From Elgaria multicarinata webbii (lineage: Eukaryota > Chordata > Lepidosauria > Squamata > Anguidae): a DNA stretch of 64,000 nucleotides. The position numbers and the translations under genes are program-made. The notes under the pieces were generated by a model. It was not told the DNA's origin. It ran no database searches and worked only from the letters and a program-made list of their open reading frames with translations. Below, one piece after another: positions 33,303 to 43,427 of the stretch (position 1 is the first letter of the stretch; the number at the start of each line of letters is the position of its first letter). The DNA lies in assembly GCF_023053635.1 (NCBI RefSeq), contig NC_086173.1, forward strand, positions 146,304,697-146,368,696, read 5' to 3'.

Positions 33303-33363
33303 ATTATTTATTTATTTTAAAACATTTTTCTACCACCTGTCCTGAACAGCATATCCAGGGTGG

Positions 33364-33426
<63 letters not shown>

Positions 33427-33500
33427 CTAGCTTTTCAATATAATCAATGGCCATATATTAAAAATAGAAAAACCAGACGTCATGAATCGATAAATGTTGA
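33303..33500 (-). repeat. LINE 3' tail with (AAT)n microsatellite
   Basis: TTATTTATTTATTTTAAAAC and CACCTGTCCTGAACAGC are a minus-strand LINE tail. The (AAT)n run at 33366-33424 has about 19 units. Confidence 0.65.
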
Positions 33501-33624
33501 GGTGAATAAAAAGTTTTTGGCATTCGCCTAAACAGCAGCAGAGTTGATGCATGTTTTGTTTCTGGGGGGAGGGTATTCTAGAGAGCGAGCATTTGAAAAC
33601 TTCTAATGCACATTAGCATATGTG

Positions 33625-33826
33625 CCAGTGGAGGCTGGTGGCTCTGATGTCAGTGGGGCTGTGCATCCGCTCTGGGTTTCAGTCAGAACGCTAAAGGAGC
33701 TATACAAGGTGCTGAACCTATTTTGGGGATTGGGTTGAACCCTTTGGATAGCTCCATTAGAATTCTGACGGTAACCAAGAGCAAATTCACAACCCCACTG
33801 ACATCAGTGCCACCAGCCTCCACTGG
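33625..33826. mobile_element. Foldback MITE, family 3, copy 2 (best preserved)
   Basis: CCAGTGGAGGCTGGTGGC at the left and GCCACCAGCCTCCACTGG at the right are perfect inverted ends. TGATGTCAGTGGGGCTGTG is matched by CACAACCCCACTGACATCA inside. About 202 bp and non-coding. No clear target duplication. Confidence 0.82.
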
Positions 33827-34359
33827 AAAGTGTGCATTTGTGCAAAACCCTCACAAAGTTTTTTGTGTTTTTTTCAACCCCACAGATTCTCACAACTCAG
33901 AAAAAGCCGGTCTACTACTAAATCTGCAAGTTGGATTTATAGAAATCCGAACTGATTTGGATCCACTGCAGATTTCTAGAGCAGCCATAGCGACAACTCC
34001 CATCGTCTCCAGTCAGCATGATGGGAGCTGTAGTCCAACAGATCTGAAGAGTTGCGGGAGGCTGGTAGATGAAGTTGTTTCAGTTCCGTAGAGATGTCTC
34101 CCACCTCCAGGTTATGCTACTCTGTAATAGTCCATTCATCCTGCTGGTACCGTAGTTTTTCTTGGATATTTCTTTTTTGTGCTCCTCTAAGGTGCCTCCA
34201 CTCGGGGCATTCTAGCTTTTCCACATGACTGCAATCCTGCTGCTCTTCTCCTGCTATGGCTGCCTATGTCAGCAGAGAGCCTCCCACACCGACAGCTCAG
34301 ACAGGGAGAAACTGCCACTACACAACCACTGTTCGCAACTTCCAGCCTGCATCTGGAGT
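33827..34359. other. Intergenic with a MITE-like repeat
   Basis: 33978-34070 is a copy of the TCTCCAGTCAGCATGATGGG ... GTAGTCCAACAGATC repeat. No gene seen. Confidence 0.4.
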
Positions 34360-34690
34360 ACTTTATACTGACTCACACCATGCCTTGGCCCATCTAGTTC
34401 AATGCTGTTTCCCCAGCAGCAGGCAACCTGGTGCCCTCCAGATGTTTTGGACTATAACTCCCATTAACCCCAGGCACCATGCTCAAATAGACAAGGATTA
34501 TGTGTGTCGTAGTCCAAAACATCTGGAGGGCACCACATTGCCTGCCCCGTCCTGCACGGACTGGCAGTTGCAGCAACTCGCCATCATTTCAGGCAGGATT
34601 GTTTTCCAGACCTACCTGGAGATGCCAGGGACTGAACCTGGGATCTTTTGCATGCAAAAGGTGTCGCCCTGACTCTAAGGAACAGCCTCA
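34360..34690 (-). repeat. tRNA-Ala-derived SINE split by a palindromic repeat
   Basis: SINE tail (CTTTATACTGACTCACACCA) at about 34365-34410 and head (GAGATGCCAGGGACTGAACC, TTTTGCATGCAAAAGG) at 34617-34662 lie on the minus strand. Between them, 34430-34540 holds a palindrome CAGATGTTTTGGACTATAAC / GTAGTCCAAAACATCTGG. Confidence 0.72.
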
Positions 34691-34799
34691 CCCCTGGCTC
34701 ACACGAGACAAAATGGTCCACTTCAGAAATCTCATGACCAAATAGCAACTTAGAGTGGAGTTTCACAAGCAAAACAGGGGTAGAGCATGACTTCCCCCC

Positions 34800-35014
34800 G
34801 CATAGAATCATAGAATAGTAGAGTTGGAAGGGGCCTATGAGGCCATCAAGTCCAATCCCCTGCTCAAGGCAGGAATCCACCTTAAAGTATCCCTGACAGA
34901 TGGTTGTCCAGCTGCCCCTTGAAAGCCTCTAGTGTGGGAGAGTCTACCACCTCCCCAGGTCATGGGTTCCATTGTCGTACTGCTCTAACACTCAGGAAGT
35001 TTTTCCTGATGCCA
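34800..35014 (-). repeat. CR1 LINE 3' end
   Basis: GCATAGAATCATAGAATAGT on the plus strand through AGGAATCCACCTTAAAGTAT to CTCAGGAAGTTTTTCCTGAT; 5' truncated. Confidence 0.88.
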
Positions 35015-35095
35015 AGTCCACTGGCACTATGTTATTGATCCACATGATTCCCTTTCCCTCTGGTTGCCTTTCGCCCAAAATGAAGGGGGCCCAAT

Positions 35096-35265
35096 TACCG
35101 TATTTCTTCGATTGTAAGACGCCATCAATTGTAAGACGCACATTAATTTCAGTACCACCAACAGAAAAAACCCTAAGACACACCCGCGATTCTAAGACGC
35201 ACCCTGTTTTTAGAGATGTTTATATGGGGGGAAAAGTGTGTCTCAGAATCTTAGAAATAGGGTAC
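35096..35265. repeat. Decayed DNA transposon ('TAAGACGC' repeat)
   Basis: ACCGTATTTCTTCGATTGTA, TGTAAGACGCACATTAATTT and TCTAAGACGCACCCTG, with a complementary TGTCTCAGAATCTTAGAAAT end. The family is widespread in vertebrates; I do not assign a superfamily. Confidence 0.5.
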
Positions 35266-35276
35266 ACATTTCTGTC

Positions 35277-35430
35277 CAGTGGAGGCTCATGTCTCCCCTA
35301 TTAGTGGGATGGTGAATCCTCTCCAGTCTTCCGCACCTTGGAGAGCTCCTTTAGAGCTCCTTTAGAGTTCTGACTGAAACCTGGAACGGATTCACCACCC
35401 CACTGACATCGGAGCCACCTGTCTCTACTG
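35277..35430. repeat. Foldback MITE family 3, partial copy
   Basis: CCAGTGGAGGCTCATGTCTC at the left, ACCACCCCACTGACATCGGA at the right. CTCCTTTAGAGCTCCTTTAG shows a small internal duplication. Confidence 0.65.
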
Positions 35431-35552
35431 TTTCTGTCATCTCAACAAGCCTGTCCTAAAATTGAGACTATAGGCAATAGTCATCTTCCCGTCTTCTGTC
35501 CAAGCCCTGCTCGACATCCTCTTCACTGGGTCCATAAGTGCATTTCCATCAG

Positions 35553-35740
35553 TAAGAACATCAGAACATAAGGAGAGCCATGCTGGATCAAGCCAAGGGT
35601 CCATCTAGTCCAAAATTCTGTTCACAAAGCGGCCAGCGAAATACCTCATGTGCAGCCCACAAGTAGGACGTGAAGCAGTAGCTTTTGTAGCCTCCTCTTT
35701 GTAGAAGCCTCCTGACATTAGCAAGTCTCTGATTTTGAGC
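35553..35740 (-). repeat. CR1 LINE 3' end (TTCTTATG-tail subfamily), diverged
   Basis: AGAACATAAGGAGAGCCATG and AAGGGTCCATCTAGTCCAAA; the 5' part is decayed. Confidence 0.75.
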
Positions 35741-36412
35741 TGATGATCACACACGTGGTTCAAGAGGAAGAAAATGTTCACGTTGCCTTCAGGATTGTCA
35801 CTTTTCTTATTCTTCTAGCAGAGCTCCTTTGCCTTTAACTGCTGGGGTAACAGACAGAAATTTAACATGAGCTGTTTTTTCTCCGAATCCACTGATGGGT
35901 TGGGGGGGGGGGAAAGCTTCACCTGTTGAATTTCTGCCTGCCCCACAACTGTTAAAGGGACAAAAATGCTGAGAAACTTCCTACCACTTTCCTCCCTAGA
36001 GCGTTATTTTGTTTATGTTTTAACACTCAGAAAAAGGTAAGTCTTGAAATAAAGGTTAAATGTGGATATGGCAATTGACTTCCACAGCAAGCCAACAAAT
36101 ACACATTTGAATGTTGCCAAAACTTAGCACATTTTTGTAAAAATTAAATTTAAAAAATTGCACTGTGTCCGTTTCTAAAAGCAAAGGTGCTGCAATATAT
36201 GCTTAACTGGAAATCAAACGTTCTGCCTTGAAAGCCCTTCTCCCAATAACCAAACCCAGATGTTTAGAGGCTGGGTGGAAGGAGGGGCACTCTGCACATG
36301 TTCAGAGATGCTCTCTCCTTTAAAGATTGCTTGACATGTTCCAGGAGGACTGAAACCTGGCAGTGACCTAAGCAATTGAACCTCCCCAATTCCAATTCCT
36401 CCCATGTCATAC
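35741..36412 (-). other. RNF39: Presumed intron 1 of RNF39
   Basis: Sequence on the downstream (minus) side of the RING exon, opening with GTATGA at the donor. No further exon found. It has a G9 run near 35901-35910 and no clear repeats. Confidence 0.45.
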
Positions 36413-36763
36413 CTTTTTCTCCTGGATGCTGGCCGTGGGTGCCCACCCGCCACGGCGCCTCCGGGACTTGGGCACGAGGGGCACGTGGGCTGTCTTGGCA
36501 TTGAGGTGTTGGGTGATCTTGACCTCCACGGCCAGCTTGACGTTGGTCCGGAGGTTCTTCCTTTCGAAAACGGTCTTGCACTGGGGACAGGACAGCACCC
36601 GGGGGCCCTTGCCAGCTGCTGCGGCCTCCTCCCAGTAGCGGGTGATACAGGCCCGGCAGTAGCTGTGATCACAGTCCAGGGTCACCGGGTCCTTAAAGTG
36701 ACCCCTGCAGGCAGGGCAGATTGCCGCTCTCTGCAGCTCAGCCACCAGCCCTTTGCCTTCCAT
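36413..36763 (-). CDS. RNF39: RNF39-like RING finger protein, first coding exon
   Basis: A 117-codon exon from ATG at 36763 (G at -3 and +4, a strong start context) to a donor AAG|GTATGA at 36411-36413. It encodes a C3HC4 RING: C16-x2-C19, C31, H33, C36-x2-C39, C59-x2-C62, in CPACRGHFKDPVTLDCDHSY and CPQC. After the RING, NLRTNVKLAVEVKITQHLN and RRRRGGWAPT match, from memory, the corresponding region of mammalian RNF39. RING domains of this type recruit E2 enzymes for ubiquitin transfer. RNF39 belongs to the TRIM-like RING-SPRY group and lies beside PPP1R11, on the opposite strand, in the mammalian MHC class I region; the same arrangement occurs here. The SPRY-coding part is not visible downstream. 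Another TRIM-type RING is the main alternative. Confidence 0.87.
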
Positions 36764-36816
36764 GGCGTGTGTGTAATGAGCTGAGCTCTGTGGTTTGATG
36801 CCAGCTAAGTACCTTC

Positions 36817-36835
36817 TTTTTTATGGAAGGGGCGG
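36817..36835 (-). promoter_or_regulatory. TATA-like box and GC box upstream of the RNF39 start
   Basis: On the minus strand CCATAAAAAA (36817-36826) lies about 54 bp before the ATG, preceded by CCGCCCC (36829-36835), an Sp1-type GC box. Spacing suits a short 5' UTR. Inferred from motifs only. Confidence 0.45.
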
Positions 36836-38537
36836 AGGCGCAAGGGAGGGCTGAGGAGGAGCCTCCTCCCTGCTGCAGGTAAACATCACTTGCATAACCG
36901 GCCAGTCCTTCCACTCTGCGAACTCGGGCTTCCTGTGCCAAAATGTGGCAGGAACAGCCTCTGGGGTGGAAGACGGGTTTTTGTTTTTGTTTGGCTTTTG
37001 GAAAGATTTCGCCGTCTGATCATTCCTAGCTGCTAACGCCAAAGGGGAAGAGGAATGGAACCGGGCCAGGGCTGCAGCTGGGGTTTTTAATCTCCAGGGT
37101 TAGGGCAGGAATCCTGATTCCCGTCTTCACTCGCCTCCTTCGTAGATCTGTCCCAAACTGGAAATGGAGCTAAGCGCCTCTGCTGCATAAATTCAGGCGC
37201 ACAACTACTTAAGGCACCATGCAGTGCACATCCTGCAGTTTCAACCTTCCTCCCCCCCCCCCCCCGAAGATGTCATGCTCTGGGCTTTTAATGGAGGATA
37301 GGGGCTATGGCAGAACAAATCAACCCAGCATATTGCAGAATAAATCAATCCAGTATAATCCAGGGGTGTCTGCAGAATGAATTAATGACTGGGGATGATT
37401 GGAGGTGTAGTCTTCTTCAGCAAGGTATAACAGCACAGTGGATGGAGTTCACCAGCTCGTCCTTTGCAAAATGTTGAGAGGGGGGGGGCTGTGATAGAGG
37501 TTAGAACTAGGGCGGTGGTGACTGTTATTCCAGATTAGTGAATCCAGAGTTCAAAGCTGAGATATTGTGCATGTGGCATTAGACACACTGGAAGTTCTCT
37601 AGGCAATGGCAAAATTGCACCGGACTTGTCAAGAAAGGAAAGCGATGACAATGGAGGCCACATCCTGCGATGTTACTCATAACATGACACCATTCTACGG
37701 ATATTTGATGGCAATAACAACAGAGAAACAAACCCCACCCAAGGTGGGTCTGCTTACCTGCCTCTTGTCAAGTGCTTCCATTCCCCCCAGCTGTTTGGCA
37801 ACTGCGGGACGGTTTGTTTTGCCAATAGTATGTTCTGAATGCAACAGAATGGAATTTTCTATCACAAAAGGGAGCGTTTTAAAACCTCTCCACCCTGTCT
37901 TTCTAGCCTTGGTTCTTGAGATACGTGACCCGAATGGCATTCATGCTTCCAAATCTACCAGCCTTCAGGTCTCCTGCCCACTTCAATGTCTCTGCTCATT
38001 ATCTCTCATTTCCCCTTCTGCCTGGAACCCCCCTCCCCCACTGGACACCCACAGTCTCTTCCTTCAACTCTGCCCAACCTACCTTTCCCAATGATGCCTT
38101 TGGCTTAGGGCACAATCTTTTGCAGGTTTAAACAGAAAAAAGCCCTACAACTCTCAGCATCCCCCCACCCCCAGCCAGCCTTTGTAGGAATTGTAGAACA
38201 TTTTCCCCGTCTAAACATGCATAGGATTATACCCCAGATAACTGAAGCAAAACCTAGCTTGCTTACATCCAGCCCAGATGGCACCATTTCCCAGCGTCTC
38301 TCTCTGGTTTCTTCTCTTGCCTCTGCATCCCCTTCCTGTCCCGTTGTCAACATTTAGCTTGTAAGCTCTTTGGAGCAGGGGGCTCTCAAATTTGCATATG
38401 TTGCTCTGTGTTCACTGCTGTATCAACAACAACAAAGACCCTAAAATATACTGGGACAGAACAATTCATATGGACAAGATAATAACTTGCAATCAACCAG
38501 ACATAACACTTACACATAAAAAAGAAAAACACACCTC
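36836..38537. other. Upstream region of RNF39 and intergenic, no gene recognised
   Basis: GC-rich to about 37100. C run at 37251-37264 and G run near 37481. The 162-codon open frame at 37606-38094 (+) has no recognisable domain and is probably chance. Confidence 0.4.
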
Positions 38538-38755
38538 ATTTTATTTATTTATCACATTTATATACTGTTCCATAGCCGATGCTCTCTGGGCGGTTTACCA
38601 AAGTTAAAAACAGTGAACATTAAAAACAAATATAAAAAAAATTAAATCATCAAAAGCATAAAAACAACAATATCCATTTAAAACAAACTATTCTGGGGTC
38701 AGTTAAAAAACTCAGCATATGTTGTTAACTGCCTGGGAGAAGATATAAAAAAAGA
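38538..38755 (-). repeat. L2-like LINE 3' end
   Basis: TTTTATTTATTTATCACATT, TATATACTGTTCCATAGCCG and CTCTGGGCGGTTTACCAAAG are the complement of an L2-like tail. TCAGCATATGTTGTTAACTG corresponds to the region just after ORF2 in the 29881 copy. Confidence 0.68.
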
Positions 38756-39016
38756 TCCTGCTCAAGTTAAAGGAAGCCAGATTCCAGCTGGACATCAGGA
38801 AAAACTTCCTGACTGTTAGAGCAGTGCGACAATGGAATCAGTTACCTAGGGAGGTTGTGGGCTCTCCCACACTAGAGGCCTTCAAGAGGCAGCTGGACAA
38901 GCATCTGTCGGGGATGCTTTAGGGTGGATTCCTGCATTGAGCAGGGGGTTGGACTCGATGGCCTTGTAGGCCCCTTCCAACTCTGCTATTCTATGATTCT
39001 ATGATTCTATGATTCA
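38756..39016 (+). repeat. CR1 LINE 3' end
   Basis: TCAAGTTAAAGGAAGCCAGA to three ATTCTATG tail units. Encodes the intact end [20 protein letters not shown] with RQLDKHLSGML. It abuts the L2-like tail on its left. Confidence 0.9.
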
Positions 39017-39497
39017 GTACCTGCACAGTGGTTTGACTTCTCTGATGCCTAGGAGTTCCTTTGCCCTGCTTTGTACTAGCTGTTTTTTTGACTATGTGTG
39101 AGCCTAGTTAAGTGTGTACACACACACACGTAAAAGGAGTGGGTGAACTACAAGTTCCAGTGAAACCATCAAAGCGTAGATTTGCCAGTAAGTTCATTTG
39201 GAGTCAGAATTTCACCCACTGGTCTCTAGAGCTTGGATCTTGAAATTGCCTTATATGGTGATACATTGGCAGAAGACAAGATTTGCATGGGAGCTTGGCC
39301 AGCTTTTGGCAGACCGGAGAACAAACTGTGGCTCAGGATTCCTGGCAGCCTCCTACCTACTGAGTATATTCCAGTTACACTCTTGTAATGTGAATGTGGT
39401 GGCGCTTCTCCGCCCTAAATATCACTGTTTCTGTGGGCTCCCTTCCTTACGTAGGGGAGTGGAGCACACATGTCGACTACTCATGAATTGATAAGGA
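39017..39497. other. Intergenic, no feature recognised
   Basis: A 97-codon open frame at 39198-39491 has no domain. An (AC)n run lies near 39117-39128. Confidence 0.3.
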
Positions 39498-39695
39498 GAT
39501 GCTGTGCCTCAGTGGTGCCTCAGTGGTAGAGCACCTGCTTTGCATGCAGAAGGTTCCAGGTTCAATACCCAACATCTCCAGCTAGGGCTGAGAAAGGATT
39601 CTACCTGAAATTCTGGACAGCCATTTTTGCCAGACACTGTTGACAATCCTGGGCTAGATGGATTCAGTATTAGGCCGCTTCCAATGTTACTACAC
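39498..39695 (+). repeat. tRNA-Ala-derived SINE
   Basis: CTCAGTGGTAGAGCACCTGC, TTTGCATGCAGAAGGTTCC and GGTTCAATACCCAACATCTC. The start CTCAGTGGTGCCTCAGTGG shows a small head duplication. Confidence 0.85.
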
Positions 39696-40050
39696 TGTCA
39701 GGGCAAAAGTTAATTATGAAGTTAAACTGCAGCTGCTATAGGCTCTGAGGTTTATGTGAACAGACGGTGTCATCAGACAAGGGTTTTATCGCACCCTCGC
39801 TACTGCCCACTTACGGATGTTCGCGCATCCTTTAGATGACGATGTCTGCCTCCCGCACGCCTTCCGCTCATTTTTCCATTGCAAAATAGATCCCTTTTAA
39901 TCTGACTTGTAAAAAAAAAGGTCTGCAGGAAAAGCGCCGAGATAAATACGCCCCCTGAATGGGCCATGTGGTCTGTTTACTTCTTTCCTCTCCAGGAAGA
40001 AAAAGGAAGTAATGGAGGACATGATTTTCCTCCAGGGGATGACACTCAGA
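39696..40050. repeat. Unclassified repeat, copy 1 (partner near 45310-45545)
   Basis: 39850-40030 shares CGCCTCCC-like, GCAGGAAA, GATAAA, CCCCTGAATGGGCCATGTGG and GAAGAAAAAGGAAG words, in order, with 45320-45530. The family is unknown to me. Confidence 0.45.
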
Positions 40051-40434
40051 GGCCTTAGCTAGATCTACCTGGAAGTCTGGGGGAGAGGAGGGGAGACCTC
40101 GTGTTGGGATTAACGCAAGATCTCACCCTCGTTTACACATAAGGCACGACGACCTCAGGAAGAGAGGCGTTGCACCCACCATTTTTTATTTTTAAAGGAG
40201 ACAGAGTGCATGAACGCTCATGCGCAAAGGTAAGGTTTTTTAAATTTTAACTACTTTCCTCGTTTCCGCATGAGTAAACCTGCAGAAATGGGCCACAGCC
40301 TGAAACCGCAGAAAAAGCAGGCCCAAAGTGTAGGGCTGTATCCTGGGGCAAGGGAGGGATGATCTCTCCCTGATCCCGGGATCCCCTGTGCGTCATGTGG
40401 ATGCACAGGGATATACCCTGGTCTAGCTAAGGCC
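40051..40434. mobile_element. TIR element, family 4 (GGCCTTAGCTAGA ends)
   Basis: GGCCTTAGCTAGATC at the left and GGTCTAGCTAAGGCC at the right are 13-bp inverted ends; 384 bp, non-coding. A shorter relative lies at 46698-46827. No certain target duplication. Confidence 0.7.
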
Positions 40435-40739
40435 AGAGTCTACTGAAAACAAGGAACGCAATAAACAGGGAAGACAACCCAGTGGAGTGATCCTTTACTC
40501 TATGAACCAGAAGCAAGCAATACAGAAGAGGGAGAGGCAGACAGACACTATCATGATAGTATGACGATGTTTGAAAAGTTCCTTATTTGCCCAAAGAATT
40601 CATAAAACAATCTACAGAGAAAGTAGATAGTTCGCTACATAAGGATGTTCCCAATTACACTTCCTGTTGTGCTCATCATGGGAAGCAAATGGTGTCTCAT
40701 TCCAAATAGGTTCAGTCTTAGACAGAGGTGCCATCAGGG
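40435..40739. other. Intergenic, no feature recognised
   Basis: Non-coding stretch between the TIR element and the solo LTR; it ends in CAGGG, the left target-site word. Confidence 0.3.
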
Positions 40740-41274
40740 TGTCAAGTTTCCCCAAAACCTCCTGCCTTATTAGCAGACAATAAAGAAGTATGCCGTGTAA
40801 TCCGCAAAGCTTTATTCAGGCAATAAACGTCTCTTCCCACCTGAAGAGAGTCTAACCTCTAGGAACTTTCCTCAAGGAAAAACTACGCAAACTAAGCGAG
40901 ACAATTGTCCTTTCAAGAAAAAGGGAAAGTCCTTTCCCCTTCAAGGAGACTGGTTCTGGAGAAGCTGTTGGCAAGAGGCTAGCCGGGCTGACCGTTTTAG
41001 TCTGCGGCGTACTCTAAGATCAGCTAGCCTGGAAGTTCCCTCCCCCTCGGAAGAATACTGATTTCCCACAGACTGTGTGTTGTTAACGTTTTCAGAGATA
41101 AGGTCTGGCAAAAGTTCATTCCCAGCTGGTGAAGAGCCCGTGAGAGTCACCTCCTCCACTCCCCGTGTAGGCTGGTATGTTTCTGGCGCTGTCTCTTCTG
41201 CTTCAGAATCTGATTCCGACTGACTGCCTGGAACTCCTTCCCCCAGCCTAAGGGGAACAGGCCTAGTCGTGACA
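40740..41274 (-). mobile_element. Solo LTR of an LTR retroelement (fossil)
   Basis: A 535-bp element with TGTCA at one end and TGACA at the other. It has an AATAAA signal on the minus strand (40811-40816) and flanking 5-bp words CAGGG and CTGGG that differ at one base, as expected for an aged target duplication. No internal region accompanies it. The open frame across it is incidental. Family (ERV or Gypsy-like) is undecided, and the age is moderate. Confidence 0.68.
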
Positions 41275-41720
41275 CTGGGTAGGACTTTGGGGCAAATGTC
41301 CAGGACCCCACACAGCAGAATGAGCAGGAGATCCACCCAAATACAGCAGAGCTGGTGTACCATATTGGGAAGAAAGAGAAATAATACGCATTACCATCTA
41401 AAGTGGGGTTGGCGCATAAGTCCGTTAAGCCCAGGGTCTGAAATTACAGAACTGTCCTTTCCAGCGGGTTAGCAGAAAGCACGTGCTGGGGGTAATTAAG
41501 CACTTTGCTCAGAGTGATCCCAAATTGTCATCATTAATTGCTCTGTGTAGGCCGCCCTAACCCAAAGGTGCAGTTTGTCCTGATCTCCCTCATCACTCTT
41601 AATTTGCAGGTGATGAAAGATAAGAGACTTGATTAGTGCTGGGATTTTTAACCCCACAGTTGCCAGATCAAACATTGGGCATCCTTTACTTATGGCCATG
41701 AGCCTGACTTGTAGGTTGTT
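41275..41720. other. Intergenic, no feature recognised
   Basis: Nothing supported. Confidence 0.3.
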
Positions 41721-41730
41721 ACATACTTTA

Positions 41731-41793
<63 letters not shown>

Positions 41794-41935
41794 ATTTATA
41801 TACCGCCCCACAGCCGAAGCTCTCTGGGCGGTTCACAACAATTAAAAATAGTAAACATTAAAAGTATACAAAAATTTAAAAAACATAAAAACAGTATAAA
41901 ACAACAGTATCCATTTAAAAACATGGATTTAACCT
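41721..41935 (-). repeat. L2-like LINE tail with (ATT)n microsatellite
   Basis: (ATT)n at about 41740-41793 followed by TACATTTATATACCGCCCCA and CTCTGGGCGGTTCACAACAA, the same tail as at 38538. Confidence 0.75.
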
Positions 41936-42910
41936 GTGCCAAATGTTTACAGGGCTTGATTTTGAGATTGAAAATTGGCCTCTCCCTTGAGAACCAGATG
42001 GCAAATGATCAGCTAAAAGTTCAGGAGGGTACATGCTTGAGAAATCACATTCTGCTCATCACCCACAAATAGTTGTGAAGTCTTTCTTGGAAGCAGTTTT
42101 GTTCCCTGGATTCCTCCCTAGTCAGTTCAGATAGGGTGAAGGATCTTCTTCCTTGGAAGTCGTTCAGTTCTTTGGAATCGGCCTCTGAATCAGTCGAGAG
42201 AGGGCGTAGACTACAACCATCATCCCCAGACAGCATGGGCCTTGGGCAATGTGCTCTCTGGCAGGGTGCTGGTAATAATTTCTAGTTCTAACAACCCCAA
42301 AGGCATGTGTGTACATTAGATCAGAAACAGCCCCTCGACCTGTGTGTAGCAGGGAAGCTAATGCAAACCCAGGTGAAGTCTGCAATGGCACACACTCAGT
42401 CCACCATGTGAGATGACCCCACCTTCATTTCTCCACATGCACTGAGAAGGCTCCCTAGAACTGACCCTGAGACTAGCCATTGCAGGAGAAAAGAGATTGT
42501 CTTGGGCAAGCTACCTTTCATGAAAGTTGGTCCATAATTACTGATCTCACCAAGACTCCTGAGTCATTTCTGAACAATTTCAGAGTCTCATGGATAACAT
42601 TTTGAAAACCAGAAACCTTGAGAATTCCCTCCCCCCCCTTTTTTTTTTTTAAAGAAAACACCCTGTAGATTTCCTCCCACCCCTTAATGCACACCCATAT
42701 TTATTCCCATAAGACACTGGGAATAAATAAAGCCCTGCATACAATTGTATCTAATTCTTGGTTGTATCCCTCCTTTCAAGCAGAGGCTGCTGAATAACAG
42801 TAATCTAAAAAGGAAATGAGTCAAAACCAGATAAAGGCCACATGAACCAGTGGTGTTAGGCAAGCCACAAATTCAAGTGAAGAGGAATGACTCAGGAGAT
42901 TCTTCTCAAT
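41936..42910. other. Intergenic, no gene recognised
   Basis: Mixed composition; a C and T homopolymer pair near 42632-42650. No ORF or repeat identified. Confidence 0.35.
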
Positions 42911-42998
42911 CCTTCGATAGCTCAGCTGGTAGAGCGGAGGACTGTAGAGTGCTACCTTAGTCATCCTTAGGTCGCTGGTTCGACTCCGGCTCGAAGGA
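42911..42998 (+). tRNA. tRNA-Tyr (GTA anticodon) with intron, copy 2
   Basis: Starts CCTTCGATAGCTCAGCTGG and ends CTCGAAGGA. The exonic parts are identical to copy 1, including the B box GGTTCGACTCC. The intron differs (GTGCTACCTTAGTC region) but has the same length and position. TTTT follows at 43005-43008. The flanks do not resemble those of copy 1, so this is not a recent segmental duplicate. Expected to be transcribed by Pol III. Confidence 0.95.
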
Positions 42999-43427
42999 GG
43001 AATATTTTCCTTCTTCTTAGGGCAAAGCCTTCTTGGAAAGGTAGTGAAGGAAAACTGCAGCATGATAATGCAGAGGTGTAAAACCTGTATGGAATACAAT
43101 AAATATGATTGTTGCATTCAGTCATAGTTTTAAGGCAAGGTGGACATTAGCAGCATTTAGAGTTCACTAACCAAAGAGAAGCTATAAACAGGAAGTCATA
43201 GACCCTGCTTGTGCTAGTTATGGAAATGTGGGATCTGGGATCTGGAACAGATTTTGGCATCCTCAAAAATCTCCAGAAGTCATAAAATAATATTTTTAAC
43301 AGAACCAATCATGGCTTCCAGTGTGATATGTGAGCTTTCAGATCACACCAATCTCTACCTTAGGCTGGATGTTCATTGTTCATAGAACATCATAGTAAGG
43401 CTTGATCACAGTTTGTTTCCGCCTTAG
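42999..43427. other. Intergenic, no feature recognised
   Basis: Nothing beyond the tRNA terminator. Confidence 0.3.
43005..43008 (+). terminator. Pol III terminator of tRNA-Tyr 2
   Basis: TTTT six bases after the tRNA 3' end; minimal length for a vertebrate terminator. Confidence 0.65.

Noticed and set aside
37606-38094. 162-codon plus-strand open frame upstream of RNF39
   Set aside because: No recognised family; Pro/Ser-rich end and lack of any supporting signal make it likely chance.
40941-41363. 140-codon acidic open frame
   Set aside because: Lies mostly inside the solo LTR and has no recognisable host domain.
41721-41935. Poly-Tyr open frame
   Set aside because: Arises from the (ATT)n tail of an L2-like LINE.
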